Source: Alphaproteobacteria bacterium
GTDB lineage: Bacteria > Pseudomonadota > Alphaproteobacteria > Micropepsales > Micropepsaceae
Direction of reading: 5' to 3'
NCBI GenBank assembly: GCA_947467345.1
Contig: CANIHD010000007.1
Coordinates: forward strand, 62,001 to 126,000
DNA: 64,000 nucleotides
Below are positions 17,370 through 25,972 of this stretch, piece by piece. Below the pieces are notes generated by a model. That model ran no database searches. It was not told the DNA's origin and saw only the letters and a list, made by a program, of their open reading frames with translations. Each line of letters begins with the position of its first letter. The first letter of the stretch is position 1. A program made the translations under genes and the position numbers.

Positions 17370-17912
17370 ATGCGCCTTTGCTTCCTGTTCGCGCCCGCCG
17401 CGATAGCTCTTGCAAGCGCGCTTGCTCCTTTGGGAGCTCATGCGGCGCAAACGGACGCAGCCAAGCCTGAACTGGCGGGCGAGTTTCGCGATTGGTTCGT
17501 CTATACCAGCGGAACCGGCGCCAACAAGATTTGCTATGCCTTGGCGCAGCCGCGCCAGAGCGAGCCGCGCGGCGCTAAGCGCGACCCCATCTATTTCATG
17601 GTTACGAATTGGCCGGCGAAGCGTCTGCGTGGGGAGCCGTCTTTTGTTCCCGGCTATACGTTCAAAGAGGGCTCGGCGGCGGAAATTCAGATCGGAAACG
17701 ACAAATTCCCACTGATCACGCAGAACGAGGGAACCGCCGGCGGGGCCTGGATTCGGGTTCAGACTGACGAGCGCAAATTGCTGAACGCCATGCAGCGCGG
17801 CGCGAATATGACCGTAATCGGGACCTCTTCCCGCGGGACAATGACCCGCGATACATTCTCCCTTGCGGGGATCAGCGCGGCGATGGAGCGGGCTAATACC
17901 TCCTGCAAATAG
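17370..17912 (+). CDS. Invasion-associated locus B (IalB) family exported protein
   Basis: A 180-residue periplasmic protein of the IalB family, widespread in alphaproteobacteria and named from Bartonella. The ATG at 17370 is preferred over 17304 because the signal peptide (LFAPAAIALASALAPLGAHA) begins there and GAGAGGG lies just upstream. The mature part has the family's FRDWFVYTS opening, the ICYALAQP segment, and the C-terminal FSLAGISAAMERANTSC with a final Cys likely paired with the earlier one. In most species the role is unknown; envelope maintenance is often assumed. Confidence 0.85.
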   Translation: MRLCFLFAPAAIALASALAPLGAHAAQTDAAKPELAGEFRDWFVYTSGTGANKICYALAQPRQSEPRGAKRDPIYFMVTNWPAKRLRGEPSFVPGYTFKEGSAAEIQIGNDKFPLITQNEGTAGGAWIRVQTDERKLLNAMQRGANMTVIGTSSRGTMTRDTFSLAGISAAMERANTSCK

Positions 17913-17978
17913 GCCGGGATTTCGCCGAAATAGGCGCGCGGCTTGCCTAGGGGGGCGGAGAATCCGTATAGGCAGGCG

Positions 17979-19130
17979 ATGAATCCCGAACTTCAGACAT
18001 CGCAACCTCAGATATTGCAGGCCATCGGACTTTCGACCGCCGAGCTGAAAGCGGCTCTCGAAGCTGTCGGCGTTCCGGCCACGGCGTCGTCCATGCGCGT
18101 GCGCCAGCTGTGGAATTGGATCTATGTCCACGGCGTGCGCGATTTTCGCGCCATGACCAATTTGGCCAAGGGTTTTCAGGAGATTTTGGAAACCCATTTC
18201 ACCGTGACGCGGCCGGAAATCGTAACCGAACAGATCTCCGAAGACGGCACGCGCAAATGGCTGCTGCGGACTGGCCCGGGCATTGAATTCGAGACGGTCT
18301 ACATTCCGGAAGAAGACAGAGGCACGTTGTGCGTATCGAGCCAGGTCGGCTGCACGCTCAATTGCCGCTTCTGCCACACCGGCACGCAGGCCTTGGTGCG
18401 CAATCTGACGCCCTATGAAATCGTCGGTCAGATTATGGTGGCGCGCGATGCGCTCGGCGATTGGCCCTCGACGGGCGAGTACCGCCGCATCACCAATGTG
18501 GTGATGATGGGCATGGGCGAGCCTCTCTACAATTTCGAGAACGTCAAAGCGGCGCTGGCTATTGTCGCGGACGGCGATGGGCTCGCGCTGTCGCGCCGAC
18601 GCATAACATTGTCGACCGCGGGCGTGGTGCCGATGATCCACCGTGCTGGCGAAGAGATTGGCTCCATGCTGGCGATATCGCTGCATGCGGCGCGCGACGA
18701 AGTGCGCGACGTGCTGGTGCCGCTGAACAAGAAATACAACATCAAGGAATTGATGCAGGCCTGCCGTGATTACCCCGGCCTGTCGAATGCGCGGCGCATC
18801 ACGTTTGAATATGTGATGCTGAAGGGCATCAATGACTCGCTCGCCGATGCGCGCGCGCTGGTAAAACTCATCGGCGGCATTCCGGCTAAGATCAATCTGA
18901 TCCCGTTCAATCCTTGGCCAGGCTCGCCGTATGAATGCTCGGACTGGGACCAGATCGAGAAATTCGCCGACGTGGTTAATCGCGCCGGTTATGCCTCACC
19001 TGTGCGCACGCCGCGCGGCCGCGATATCATGGCGGCTTGCGGTCAGCTCAAGAGCGAAAGCGTTAAGCTGCGCGCCAGCGCACGCGGCGCTGCTCTGGTT
19101 GCGGCGGAGCTGCCGGCGTCCCTCGATTGA
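17979..19130 (+). CDS. rlmN: 23S rRNA (adenine2503-C2)-methyltransferase RlmN
   Basis: A 383-residue radical-SAM enzyme that methylates C2 of A2503 in 23S rRNA and A37 in some tRNAs. The cluster motif CX3CX2C is at Cys125, Cys129 and Cys132 ([14 protein letters not shown]). Other family blocks are [30 protein letters not shown] and [16 protein letters not shown]. The C-terminal [15 protein letters not shown] carries the methyl-carrier Cys region. The ATG at 17979 is used; a TTG at 17943 would add 12 atypical residues. The tRNA/rRNA methyltransferase at 16709 lies upstream on the same strand. Confidence 0.97.
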   Translation: MNPELQTSQPQILQAIGLSTAELKAALEAVGVPATASSMRVRQLWNWIYVHGVRDFRAMTNLAKGFQEILETHFTVTRPEIVTEQISEDGTRKWLLRTGPGIEFETVYIPEEDRGTLCVSSQVGCTLNCRFCHTGTQALVRNLTPYEIVGQIMVARDALGDWPSTGEYRRITNVVMMGMGEPLYNFENVKAALAIVADGDGLALSRRRITLSTAGVVPMIHRAGEEIGSMLAISLHAARDEVRDVLVPLNKKYNIKELMQACRDYPGLSNARRITFEYVMLKGINDSLADARALVKLIGGIPAKINLIPFNPWPGSPYECSDWDQIEKFADVVNRAGYASPVRTPRGRDIMAACGQLKSESVKLRASARGAALVAAELPASLD

Positions 19131-19225
19131 TATCCAGCTGTGCCTGATAGGAGCGATCCGACCGCGCAGTTTCCTTCTACGCGGCTTGGTCATAGCAATC
19201 GAAATTCTGATCTACGCGTGATGAT

Positions 19226-19807
19226 TTAAACCTTCACATGCTCCGCGACGTAAGCGATGGCTTCCTCGGGCGTGTTCACCACCGTCAGAAGATCTCTTGT
19301 CACCGGCCGCGCGAATTCATTCGCGATCATGTGGTCGATCAGCGCCAATAGCGGATCCCAATAATTCTTGGTGTTGACCAGAATGATGGGCATTTTGTGT
19401 AGTCCGAGTTGCGCATTGGTATGCGCCTCGAACAATTCGTCGAGCGTGCCCAATCCGCCGGGCAGAACGATGAACGCGTCGGAAGCCGCGAACATCTGTG
19501 CTTTGCGGTCGTTCATCGTGGCTGTGATGACGATCTCCGACTTCACATGCAGCGGCGGTTCCAGATGGCGTAAAAAGTCCGGAATGATGCCGAGGATTTT
19601 GCCTTGGTGTTCGGAGGTCGCGGCTGCCACCTCGCCCATAAGGCCGACACCGCCGCCGCCAAAGACAAGCTGGTAACCATTCTTAGCGATCAACTCGCCA
19701 AGGCGCCGGGCTGCGGCTGCAAAATCCGGGTCAATTCCGGGCGAAGAACCGCAGAATACGCAAATGGCTGGCTGCTTCGGCGGCACGTTTGGGGACATCT
19801 TGTTCAT
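19226..19807 (-). CDS. LOG family protein (TIGR00730-type)
   Basis: A 193-residue protein of the Lonely Guy family, enzymes that release the free base from nucleoside 5'-monophosphates (cytokinin-activating phosphoribohydrolases in plants and some bacteria). The signature PGGLGTLDELFE is intact, and the N-terminus has the Rossmann-like ICVFCGSSPG and GGGGVGLMGEVA segments. In bacteria without plant association the physiological substrate is often another nucleotide. It is transcribed towards rlmN and stands alone. Confidence 0.92.
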   Translation of the reverse strand: MNKMSPNVPPKQPAICVFCGSSPGIDPDFAAAARRLGELIAKNGYQLVFGGGGVGLMGEVAAATSEHQGKILGIIPDFLRHLEPPLHVKSEIVITATMNDRKAQMFAASDAFIVLPGGLGTLDELFEAHTNAQLGLHKMPIILVNTKNYWDPLLALIDHMIANEFARPVTRDLLTVVNTPEEAIAYVAEHVKV

Positions 19808-19959
19808 TGTCTAGCTATGCACCGATGAATCGCCCAAATTATGGCAATTCGTCGCGGGTGCTTCGGGTGGATGAATCGTAAGTTGCGCGCAACATGTAAT
19901 CTACACAAGACAGCGGCCCAAGGCGTCGGCTGAAGCTAGCCAGGAAGAACAACATTCTT

Positions 19960-21852
19960 ATGTCGACATTTGGCGGTCGGTCCCTGAAGCACGAGAGCGC
20001 GAACGATGGCGAGCCCAGCAGCCGGCCCCTCATCGCGCTGCTTCCCTATCTTTGGCCGGAAGGACGCTCGGACCTAAGGGCGCGGGTTGTCATTTCCATG
20101 GTGCTGATCGTGCTGGCGAAGCTCGCCACCGTGGCGGCACCATTCCTGCTCGGCGATGCCGTGGACCGCTTGAAAGGCGATCCCGTGGCGCTCGTGCTCG
20201 CGGTTCCGATTGCGCTGATTGCCAGCTACGCTTTGGCGCGCATTGTGATGCAGGCGCTGGCGCAACTCCGCGACGCGATATTCGCCAAGGTGGCGTATCA
20301 CGCGCTTCAGCGTATCGCGGTCGAAACCTTTCATCACATGCATGCGCTTTCTTTGCGGTTCCATTTGGAGCGACGCACGGGCGGTCTGTCGCGCGTCATC
20401 GATCGCGGCGTGAAAGCCATCGACCGGCTGTTGGCGCTCGGCATCTTCGCCATCTTTCCCACGGTTCTCGAATTGGCGCTGATCTTTGGCGTCATGCTGT
20501 GGCGGTTCAATGTGTGGCTGGCGATCATCACCGTCATCACCGTCACCCTCTATATGTATTTCACCTTCTCGGTCACCAAGTGGCGCATCGCCATTCGGCG
20601 CGCCATGAACGATTCAGACACCGAGGCCAATACCAAGGCGGTAGACAGTCTTCTCAATTACGAAACGGTGAAATATTTCAACGCCGAGGCGCACGAAGAA
20701 TCCCGCTTCGATTCCGCCATGGCGAAATATTCCAAGGCGTCGATTCTGACGCAATATTCGCTGTCCATTCTGAACACGGGGCAGGCGGCCATCGTCGCCA
20801 TCGGCCTCGGCATCATCATGGTGTTGGTGGCGATGGACGTGAAAGCCGGCACGCAAACTGTCGGCGACATGGTCCTGATCAACGCCATGCTGATCCAGCT
20901 TTATATTCCGCTCAATCTTCTTGGCACGATCTACCGCGACATCCAGCAAGCGCTGATCGATATGGAGTCGATGTTTTCGCTGCTCCATCGCCCGGCCGAG
21001 ATTGAGGATAAGCCGGACGCGCCGGCGCTGGAGGTCATGCGCGGCGAGATACGCTTCGAAAACGTCGTATTTGCCTATGATCCCGACCGGATCGTTCTAA
21101 AGGGCATCAGCTTCACCGTGCCGGCCGGCAAGACCGTGGCGGTGGTCGGGCCCTCCGGCGCCGGAAAATCGACCATCTCACGAATACTTTACCGCTTCTA
21201 CGACATCCAATCGGGCCGGGTAACCATCGACGGCCAGGATATTCGCGACGTGACGCAAACGTCGTTGCGGGCCGCCATCGGCATCGTTCCGCAGGACACG
21301 GTGCTGTTTAACGACACCATCCGCTACAATATCGGCTATGGGCGGATTGGCGCATCTGAAGGCGAAATTCTCGAAGCCGCGCGCCTCGCGCAGATCGACA
21401 AATTTATCCGCCATCTCCCCGCGGGCTACGAATCCATGGTCGGCGAACGCGGTTTGAAATTATCGGGTGGTGAGAAACAGCGCGTGGCCATCGCACGTAC
21501 ACTGTTGAAGAATCCGCCGGTCTTGATGCTGGACGAAGCAACCAGCGCTCTCGACACGCATACCGAACGTGAGATTCAGTCGGCGCTGAAGCTCGTGTCG
21601 GCCAATCGCACCACATTGGTTATTGCGCATCGTCTCTCGACCATTATCGATGCCGACGAAATTCTCGTGCTCGACCATGGTGAGATTGTCGAACGCGGCC
21701 GCCATGGCGAGTTGATTGCGCGCGGCGGTTCTTACGCGTCGATGTGGAATCGTCAGAAAGAAGCGGATGAGGTTCGCGAGAGGCTGGAAGAAGTCGAGCG
21801 CGATCCTATGGTCGATCCGCAAGTTGCGCGCGTGCGCGATGTGGCGGAATAG
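19960..21852 (+). CDS. Atm1/HMT1-type ABC exporter (fused permease-ATPase)
   Basis: A 630-residue half-transporter with six membrane helices in residues ~45-330 and a C-terminal ATPase domain. Walker A is GPSGAGKST (about 397-405), the signature is LSGGEKQRVAIARTL, and Walker B with catalytic Glu is VLMLDEATSALD, followed by the H-loop in VIAHRLST. The transmembrane part (NYETVKYFNAEAHEESRF and nearby) matches the mitochondrial Atm1/bacterial Atm1 class, which exports glutathione-linked metal or iron-sulfur related compounds. It would work as a homodimer in the inner membrane. Confidence 0.93.
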   Translation: MSTFGGRSLKHESANDGEPSSRPLIALLPYLWPEGRSDLRARVVISMVLIVLAKLATVAAPFLLGDAVDRLKGDPVALVLAVPIALIASYALARIVMQALAQLRDAIFAKVAYHALQRIAVETFHHMHALSLRFHLERRTGGLSRVIDRGVKAIDRLLALGIFAIFPTVLELALIFGVMLWRFNVWLAIITVITVTLYMYFTFSVTKWRIAIRRAMNDSDTEANTKAVDSLLNYETVKYFNAEAHEESRFDSAMAKYSKASILTQYSLSILNTGQAAIVAIGLGIIMVLVAMDVKAGTQTVGDMVLINAMLIQLYIPLNLLGTIYRDIQQALIDMESMFSLLHRPAEIEDKPDAPALEVMRGEIRFENVVFAYDPDRIVLKGISFTVPAGKTVAVVGPSGAGKSTISRILYRFYDIQSGRVTIDGQDIRDVTQTSLRAAIGIVPQDTVLFNDTIRYNIGYGRIGASEGEILEAARLAQIDKFIRHLPAGYESMVGERGLKLSGGEKQRVAIARTLLKNPPVLMLDEATSALDTHTEREIQSALKLVSANRTTLVIAHRLSTIIDADEILVLDHGEIVERGRHGELIARGGSYASMWNRQKEADEVRERLEEVERDPMVDPQVARVRDVAE

Positions 21853-21892
21853 CAATAAACCCGCCTCAAATCGCATCAATGCGACGATCTGA

Positions 21893-22444
21893 TTAACAGA
21901 GTTCGATACGGTCGACTTCGACGCCCTTCATGCCTTGGCGAGTCGAGAAGCGAGCACGTTGTTCGGGAATGAGCGCCGGAACGCCGGAGCGGCGTAGCGC
22001 ACTGGCGTGTACATAAACATCAGGTCCGCCGGATTCCGGAACCACGAAGCCGAAGCCTTTTTGCTCGTTGAAGAACTTCACGTGGCCGCCACCCGGGGGG
22101 CCACCGCCACCACCGCCACCACCGCCACCACCGCCGCCGTCGCGGCGAGGAGCACGCAGGCCGCCGCCAAATCCGCCGGGTCCGCGTGAAGGCGCCGACT
22201 CGGCTGTCGATAAATCAACGCTATGGACTGCGGTAACTTGTGTGCCGCGCTGACCTTGGCCGACATCGCAATATACGGTCGCGCCTTGAGGCAGATCAGG
22301 TGAGGAAAGATTGGCCAATGCCGATGCGTGGCAGAACGCATCGGTACCGTCGTCGAGTGTAACGAAGCCAAAACCTTTCGTGGGATTGAACCATTTCACG
22401 GTCGCGCGCATGCCGCGCGATCCGAAACTATCGGAGTGTGCCAT
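21893..22444 (-). CDS. Double cold-shock-domain protein
   Basis: A 183-residue nucleic-acid-binding protein with two cold-shock domains. The first begins MRATVKWFNPTKGFGFVTLDDG (RNP1 KGFGFV) and the second, VKFFNEQKGFGFVVPESG, has the RNP2-like DVYVHASAL. Between them lies a linker of about 25 residues that is almost all glycine. This two-domain form is common in alphaproteobacteria and likely acts as an RNA chaperone. The start is uncertain: 22444 is used, but ATG codons at 22498 and 22411 are in frame and none has a strong ribosome-binding site. Confidence 0.88.
   Translation of the reverse strand: MAHSDSFGSRGMRATVKWFNPTKGFGFVTLDDGTDAFCHASALANLSSPDLPQGATVYCDVGQGQRGTQVTAVHSVDLSTAESAPSRGPGGFGGGLRAPRRDGGGGGGGGGGGGGPPGGGHVKFFNEQKGFGFVVPESGGPDVYVHASALRRSGVPALIPEQRARFSTRQGMKGVEVDRIELC
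22101..22136. repeat. 9-bp minisatellite in the cold-shock gene linker
   Basis: Four tandem copies of ccaccgcca, the last ending ccg, encode the Gly-only stretch of the linker on the minus strand. Copy number change would lengthen or shorten the linker by three glycines without a frameshift. Confidence 0.85.
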
Positions 22445-22687
22445 GACGAATGCTTGCGCCCTTTGTCGTCCATTTGCCGGGTTGCCTGGACTTGACATTC
22501 TGCGATGAGGATGAATCGGGCGGCAAGATGGTATGCGAATCAGTGCCGAGGCTACCGTGGAGCACCCCAGGCGGGCGCCAGCTCACCGCGGCGGCAGGGG
22601 AGCCGGCGGTGCCGGCGGAGCAAATTCTCATTGGACGACAAGAGCTTCTTTCGTTAGACGGGGCCGTTTCGGCCAGGGAAAAGCGGC

Positions 22688-24193
22688 ATGACGGACGACG
22701 AGGGTGGACGCATTTTCTTCTCCAGCGCGGGCCGGAGCCTGGAGGGAGAGGACGAAATCCGCCTTCACAGCGTCGGCGTGGATATCGGTTCCTCGACCTC
22801 GCACATCGTTTTCTCGCGGCTTCTCCTGGAGCGGCTGGACAACCGTTACGTGGTTTCGAAGCGCGAAATTCTGCACGAGTCCGAGGTGCTTCTGACACCG
22901 TACACGGAAGACCGCTCGATCGACGTCAGCACGCTCGGCGCCTTTATCGCCCGGCAATATGAATTGGCCCAAGTCGAACCTTCCAGCATCGACACCGGCG
23001 CCTTGATCCTTACCGGCGTCGCGGTGCGCCGGAAAAACGCACGCGCCATCGGTGAACTCTTCGCGGCCCAAGCTGGAAAGTTCGTTTCGCTTTCCGCCGG
23101 CGATGCGTTGGAAGCTACGCTGTCGGCCTTCGGCTCCGGCGCGGCGGCGCGCTCGATCCGAGACGGCGGCACCATCATGAACATCGATATCGGCGGCGGC
23201 ACGACTAAGATTGCGGTTTGCAAAGACGGCGAGGTCACTGACATCACCGCTATCGATATCGGCGCGCGTGTCATTGCGTTCGATGAAGAGGGGCGGGTGC
23301 GGCGTATCGAGGAGGCCGGACAACGCTTTGCCGCAGAGCTGGGTATTTCCCTGCAGCTTGGCGAGAAACCGGAAGATGGCGCGTTGCAGCGTATTGTCGA
23401 TCGCATGGTGGACCGGCTGATGGAAGCCACGGGCGCCAGCGATATGTCGGAAGGCACGCTGGCGCTGTTACGTCTCGATCCCTTGCGGCCGCAGTCGCCG
23501 CCAACGGCGCTGACCTTTTCCGGCGGCGTATCGGAATTCATTTACGCCCGCGAGAAAGGTACGTTTGGTGATCTCGGCCCAATGATCGCTAAGGCCATTC
23601 GCAAGCGCGTGCAGGAAACCGGCGTCAAGATCGAGCGGAGCGTTGAAGGTATTCGTGCCACCGTGGTCGGCGCGTCGCAATACACGGTGCAGGTTTCCGG
23701 CAGCACGATTTTCGTGCGTCCGCTAACGACACTGCCCATGCGCAATGTTCCGGTTATTGCGCCTGATCTGCCGCTGGACGCGGAAGTTTTGGACGGCGAC
23801 GCCATCGTGGCCGCTTTCCGCACGGCTCTGCGCCGTCTGGATCTGCATGAGCATGAAGACACGATTGCCGTGCTCTATCGCTGGCAGGGTTCGGCGACAT
23901 TCGCGCGGTTGGATGCGTTTGCCAAAGCCGTCGCCCAAGGCATGGAGTATTTCCTGACGCGCGGAAAACCGCTGGTGCTGGTCGGGGACGGCGACGTCGG
24001 CGGGCTTGTCGGTATCCATTATGCCGAAGAACTGCGTCTCGAGAACCCTGTCGTTTCAATCGACGGCATCACGCTCAAGGAGCTGGATTTCATCGATATT
24101 GGCGCGATGTTGGAAGCGTCCGGTGCCGTACCTGTTGTTATCAAATCGCTGGTGTTTCCGGCGAATGCGATGCTGGGCAAAGAAGCGGCGTAG
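22688..24193 (+). CDS. eutA: Ethanolamine ammonia-lyase reactivating factor EutA-like
   Basis: A 501-residue protein of the EutA family, the ASKHA-fold ATPase that removes damaged cobalamin from ethanolamine ammonia-lyase EutBC. The ATPase phosphate-binding motifs are clear: SVGVDIGSSTSHIVFS near the N-terminus, IMNIDIGGGTTKIAVC in the middle, and a later LTFSGGVSEFIY. It is divergent from the cold-shock gene, with 243 bp between their starts. No eutB, eutC, permease or microcompartment gene is visible within the window, which is unusual because eutA normally sits beside its target enzyme. Confidence 0.85.
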   Translation: MTDDEGGRIFFSSAGRSLEGEDEIRLHSVGVDIGSSTSHIVFSRLLLERLDNRYVVSKREILHESEVLLTPYTEDRSIDVSTLGAFIARQYELAQVEPSSIDTGALILTGVAVRRKNARAIGELFAAQAGKFVSLSAGDALEATLSAFGSGAAARSIRDGGTIMNIDIGGGTTKIAVCKDGEVTDITAIDIGARVIAFDEEGRVRRIEEAGQRFAAELGISLQLGEKPEDGALQRIVDRMVDRLMEATGASDMSEGTLALLRLDPLRPQSPPTALTFSGGVSEFIYAREKGTFGDLGPMIAKAIRKRVQETGVKIERSVEGIRATVVGASQYTVQVSGSTIFVRPLTTLPMRNVPVIAPDLPLDAEVLDGDAIVAAFRTALRRLDLHEHEDTIAVLYRWQGSATFARLDAFAKAVAQGMEYFLTRGKPLVLVGDGDVGGLVGIHYAEELRLENPVVSIDGITLKELDFIDIGAMLEASGAVPVVIKSLVFPANAMLGKEAA

Positions 24194-24200
24194 CGCCGTT

Positions 24201-25502
24201 TCAATTGTTGTTGCCAGTTTCCGCGCAGGACTCCGTCGAGAATACGCTGCACAAAATTTCTTTCCCATCGAGCGGTGGTGTGGCCGGTGCTGCGGCTGCC
24301 GCCGGTACCGGCACGTCATCGGTAAATAGCTTGGTGTTGTTCACGGCGACAATCGAAACATTCGGCGCTGGCGGTGTTCCGAGGTCCGGTATCGGCCGGA
24401 TGTTGTAATGCGACGGGAAAACTGCGCCATTCGTACCGATGTTCGCGAAATATTTGGCGAGAAAAGTATTATCTTCGATCTGGCCCGTGACGGGCGGCGC
24501 ACTGGGCGCGCTATTTCGAATACGTACCCAATAGCCATTGGTCGGAAGGTAGCTGACAAAGCTGTTTCCCTTGACATAGATCTCGTGCGGCCCATCAGGA
24601 TCTCGCGACGTGTCGTATTGAATCATGACGCTCGGATTCTCGCTTAGCGGCCCCTTCTGAAAATAATTTCCAGTGATAAAGGCGACGCCGCCGCTGATGT
24701 CGAGAGCGAACGAAGAATCACCATCTTCGTCGTCGAAAAAACGACTGGCCGTGATGTGATTTTCGCGCGCGCGCGTTTTCAGAAGATGTCCCATATGTCC
24801 GTTATGGCTGGAGATGTTGGTGACGACGAGCTTCTTGATGCGGTTTATGTAGATGTTGTGGCCGACGTCGATGGATGGGCCGCCCTTGGTGTCGTAGAAC
24901 TCGCTGTCTTCGATGGTAATCGTGCTCTGAAGATTGTCATTCGCCAGAATGCCCATCTGGTTCTTGTGAAAAATACTGTTGCGAATCGTCAGGTTCGTGC
25001 CTTCCGCGCGAATGCCCGCACCATTGCTCGATGAGACTTTGGCTCCAGTGAATTCAATTCCATCGATTGTGACGTCGTTGCCGGACACGACCATAATTCC
25101 CTTGTCGGCGCAGCGGGGGTTGGTGCGCGGATAATTGGAACCGGCAGGTGGTGTCGCGAGGAAAGTGGCTATTCCGCCAATGGCGCGAATGGTGAGATTG
25201 TTGAGTCTGACGCACAGCGGATCGTTTTCATATATGCCGGCCATCACCTCGATGATGTAGCCGTCTTTAGCCGCTGCAAGCGCCAACGATGTCGTGGCGA
25301 ATTGCTGATCCGGGCCGACGCGAAGGACGTTGTCCGCCGCTGGCGGTAAGGGCGTGGTCGGGGTTGGCGGAAAGGGAACCGGCTGCGGCGGCGTTACGAT
25401 TCCGCCATTGCCCGAGCTTCCACCACCATCGCAAGCGACCAAAAGGGTGGTTACCGCCACAGCGAGCGCAAGAGTAGAAAAACGGCGAACCATCACACGC
25501 AT
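24201..25502 (-). CDS. Right-handed beta-helix lipoprotein (pectin-lyase-like fold)
   Basis: A 433-residue exported protein. The N-terminus has a lipoprotein signal ending in the lipobox LLVAC followed by DGGG, so it should be lipid-anchored. A Pro-rich spacer precedes a beta-helix region (about 85-380) with repeated short strands such as NDVTIDGIEFTGA, TNLTIRNSIFHKN and STITIEDSEFYD, the pattern of parallel beta-helix repeat proteins. Families with this fold bind or cleave polysaccharides, but no catalytic set can be assigned. The ATG at 25502 is chosen for its upstream GGGTGA; 25517 is also possible. Confidence 0.75.
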   Translation of the reverse strand: MRVMVRRFSTLALAVAVTTLLVACDGGGSSGNGGIVTPPQPVPFPPTPTTPLPPAADNVLRVGPDQQFATTSLALAAAKDGYIIEVMAGIYENDPLCVRLNNLTIRAIGGIATFLATPPAGSNYPRTNPRCADKGIMVVSGNDVTIDGIEFTGAKVSSSNGAGIRAEGTNLTIRNSIFHKNQMGILANDNLQSTITIEDSEFYDTKGGPSIDVGHNIYINRIKKLVVTNISSHNGHMGHLLKTRARENHITASRFFDDEDGDSSFALDISGGVAFITGNYFQKGPLSENPSVMIQYDTSRDPDGPHEIYVKGNSFVSYLPTNGYWVRIRNSAPSAPPVTGQIEDNTFLAKYFANIGTNGAVFPSHYNIRPIPDLGTPPAPNVSIVAVNNTKLFTDDVPVPAAAAAPATPPLDGKEILCSVFSTESCAETGNNN

Positions 25503-25589
25503 CTTGCAGTCACCCATCGACCCTCATTATGTCGCCCCCGACAACGCTCCGGCAATGCGTTCTCACCTATATAGTCGCGCCGCGTCTCG

Positions 25590-25910
25590 TCAGCTTCGTG
25601 ACGTCAGTTTGGCGAACACGGCGCGGTTCTTATTGTCTTCCATCAACATGGCCATGCCGGACATGGTGTCGAGACCTAGCCCGCGCGGAAAACCCGTTTC
25701 CTGATCGGCGAGGATTTTGCCGTACGATTCGCTTGAGACTTTTTCCCACTTCCCAGCGGGTTTCTTGATCTCGATGCTGGCCACCGTCGCCTTCAAAACC
25801 ATGCGAACAATAGCTTCCTTTGGTGCTGAAGGTTTTGTCAGACTGGGATGTCCTGCGATCATCTGCCAGCCATTCGCGAGTGCCCAGTTCGCGAGCGCAT
25901 CTTTGTCCAT
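25590..25910 (-). CDS. Hypothetical protein, 106 residues
   Basis: A small soluble protein without signal peptide or membrane segment. The sequence alternates charged and hydrophobic residues in a way expected of a folded alpha/beta domain, with a conserved-looking KEAIVRMVLKATVASIEIKKPAGKWEKV block. The ATG has only a weak AAG-rich upstream. I recognise no family. It lies between the antiporter gene (upstream) and the beta-helix gene on the same strand. Confidence 0.55.
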   Translation of the reverse strand: MDKDALANWALANGWQMIAGHPSLTKPSAPKEAIVRMVLKATVASIEIKKPAGKWEKVSSESYGKILADQETGFPRGLGLDTMSGMAMLMEDNKNRAVFAKLTSRS

Positions 25911-25972
25911 AGTTCTTGGCCTCGCGTGTGTGACAAATTGGTGGCCATAAATGGCCCTATCTTGAATCGAAT

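Noticed and set aside
17205-18686. 493-codon minus-strand frame opposite IalB and RlmN
   Set aside because: It is antisense to two well-supported genes with strong family matches; high-GC codon use in the real genes creates long open frames on the other strand.
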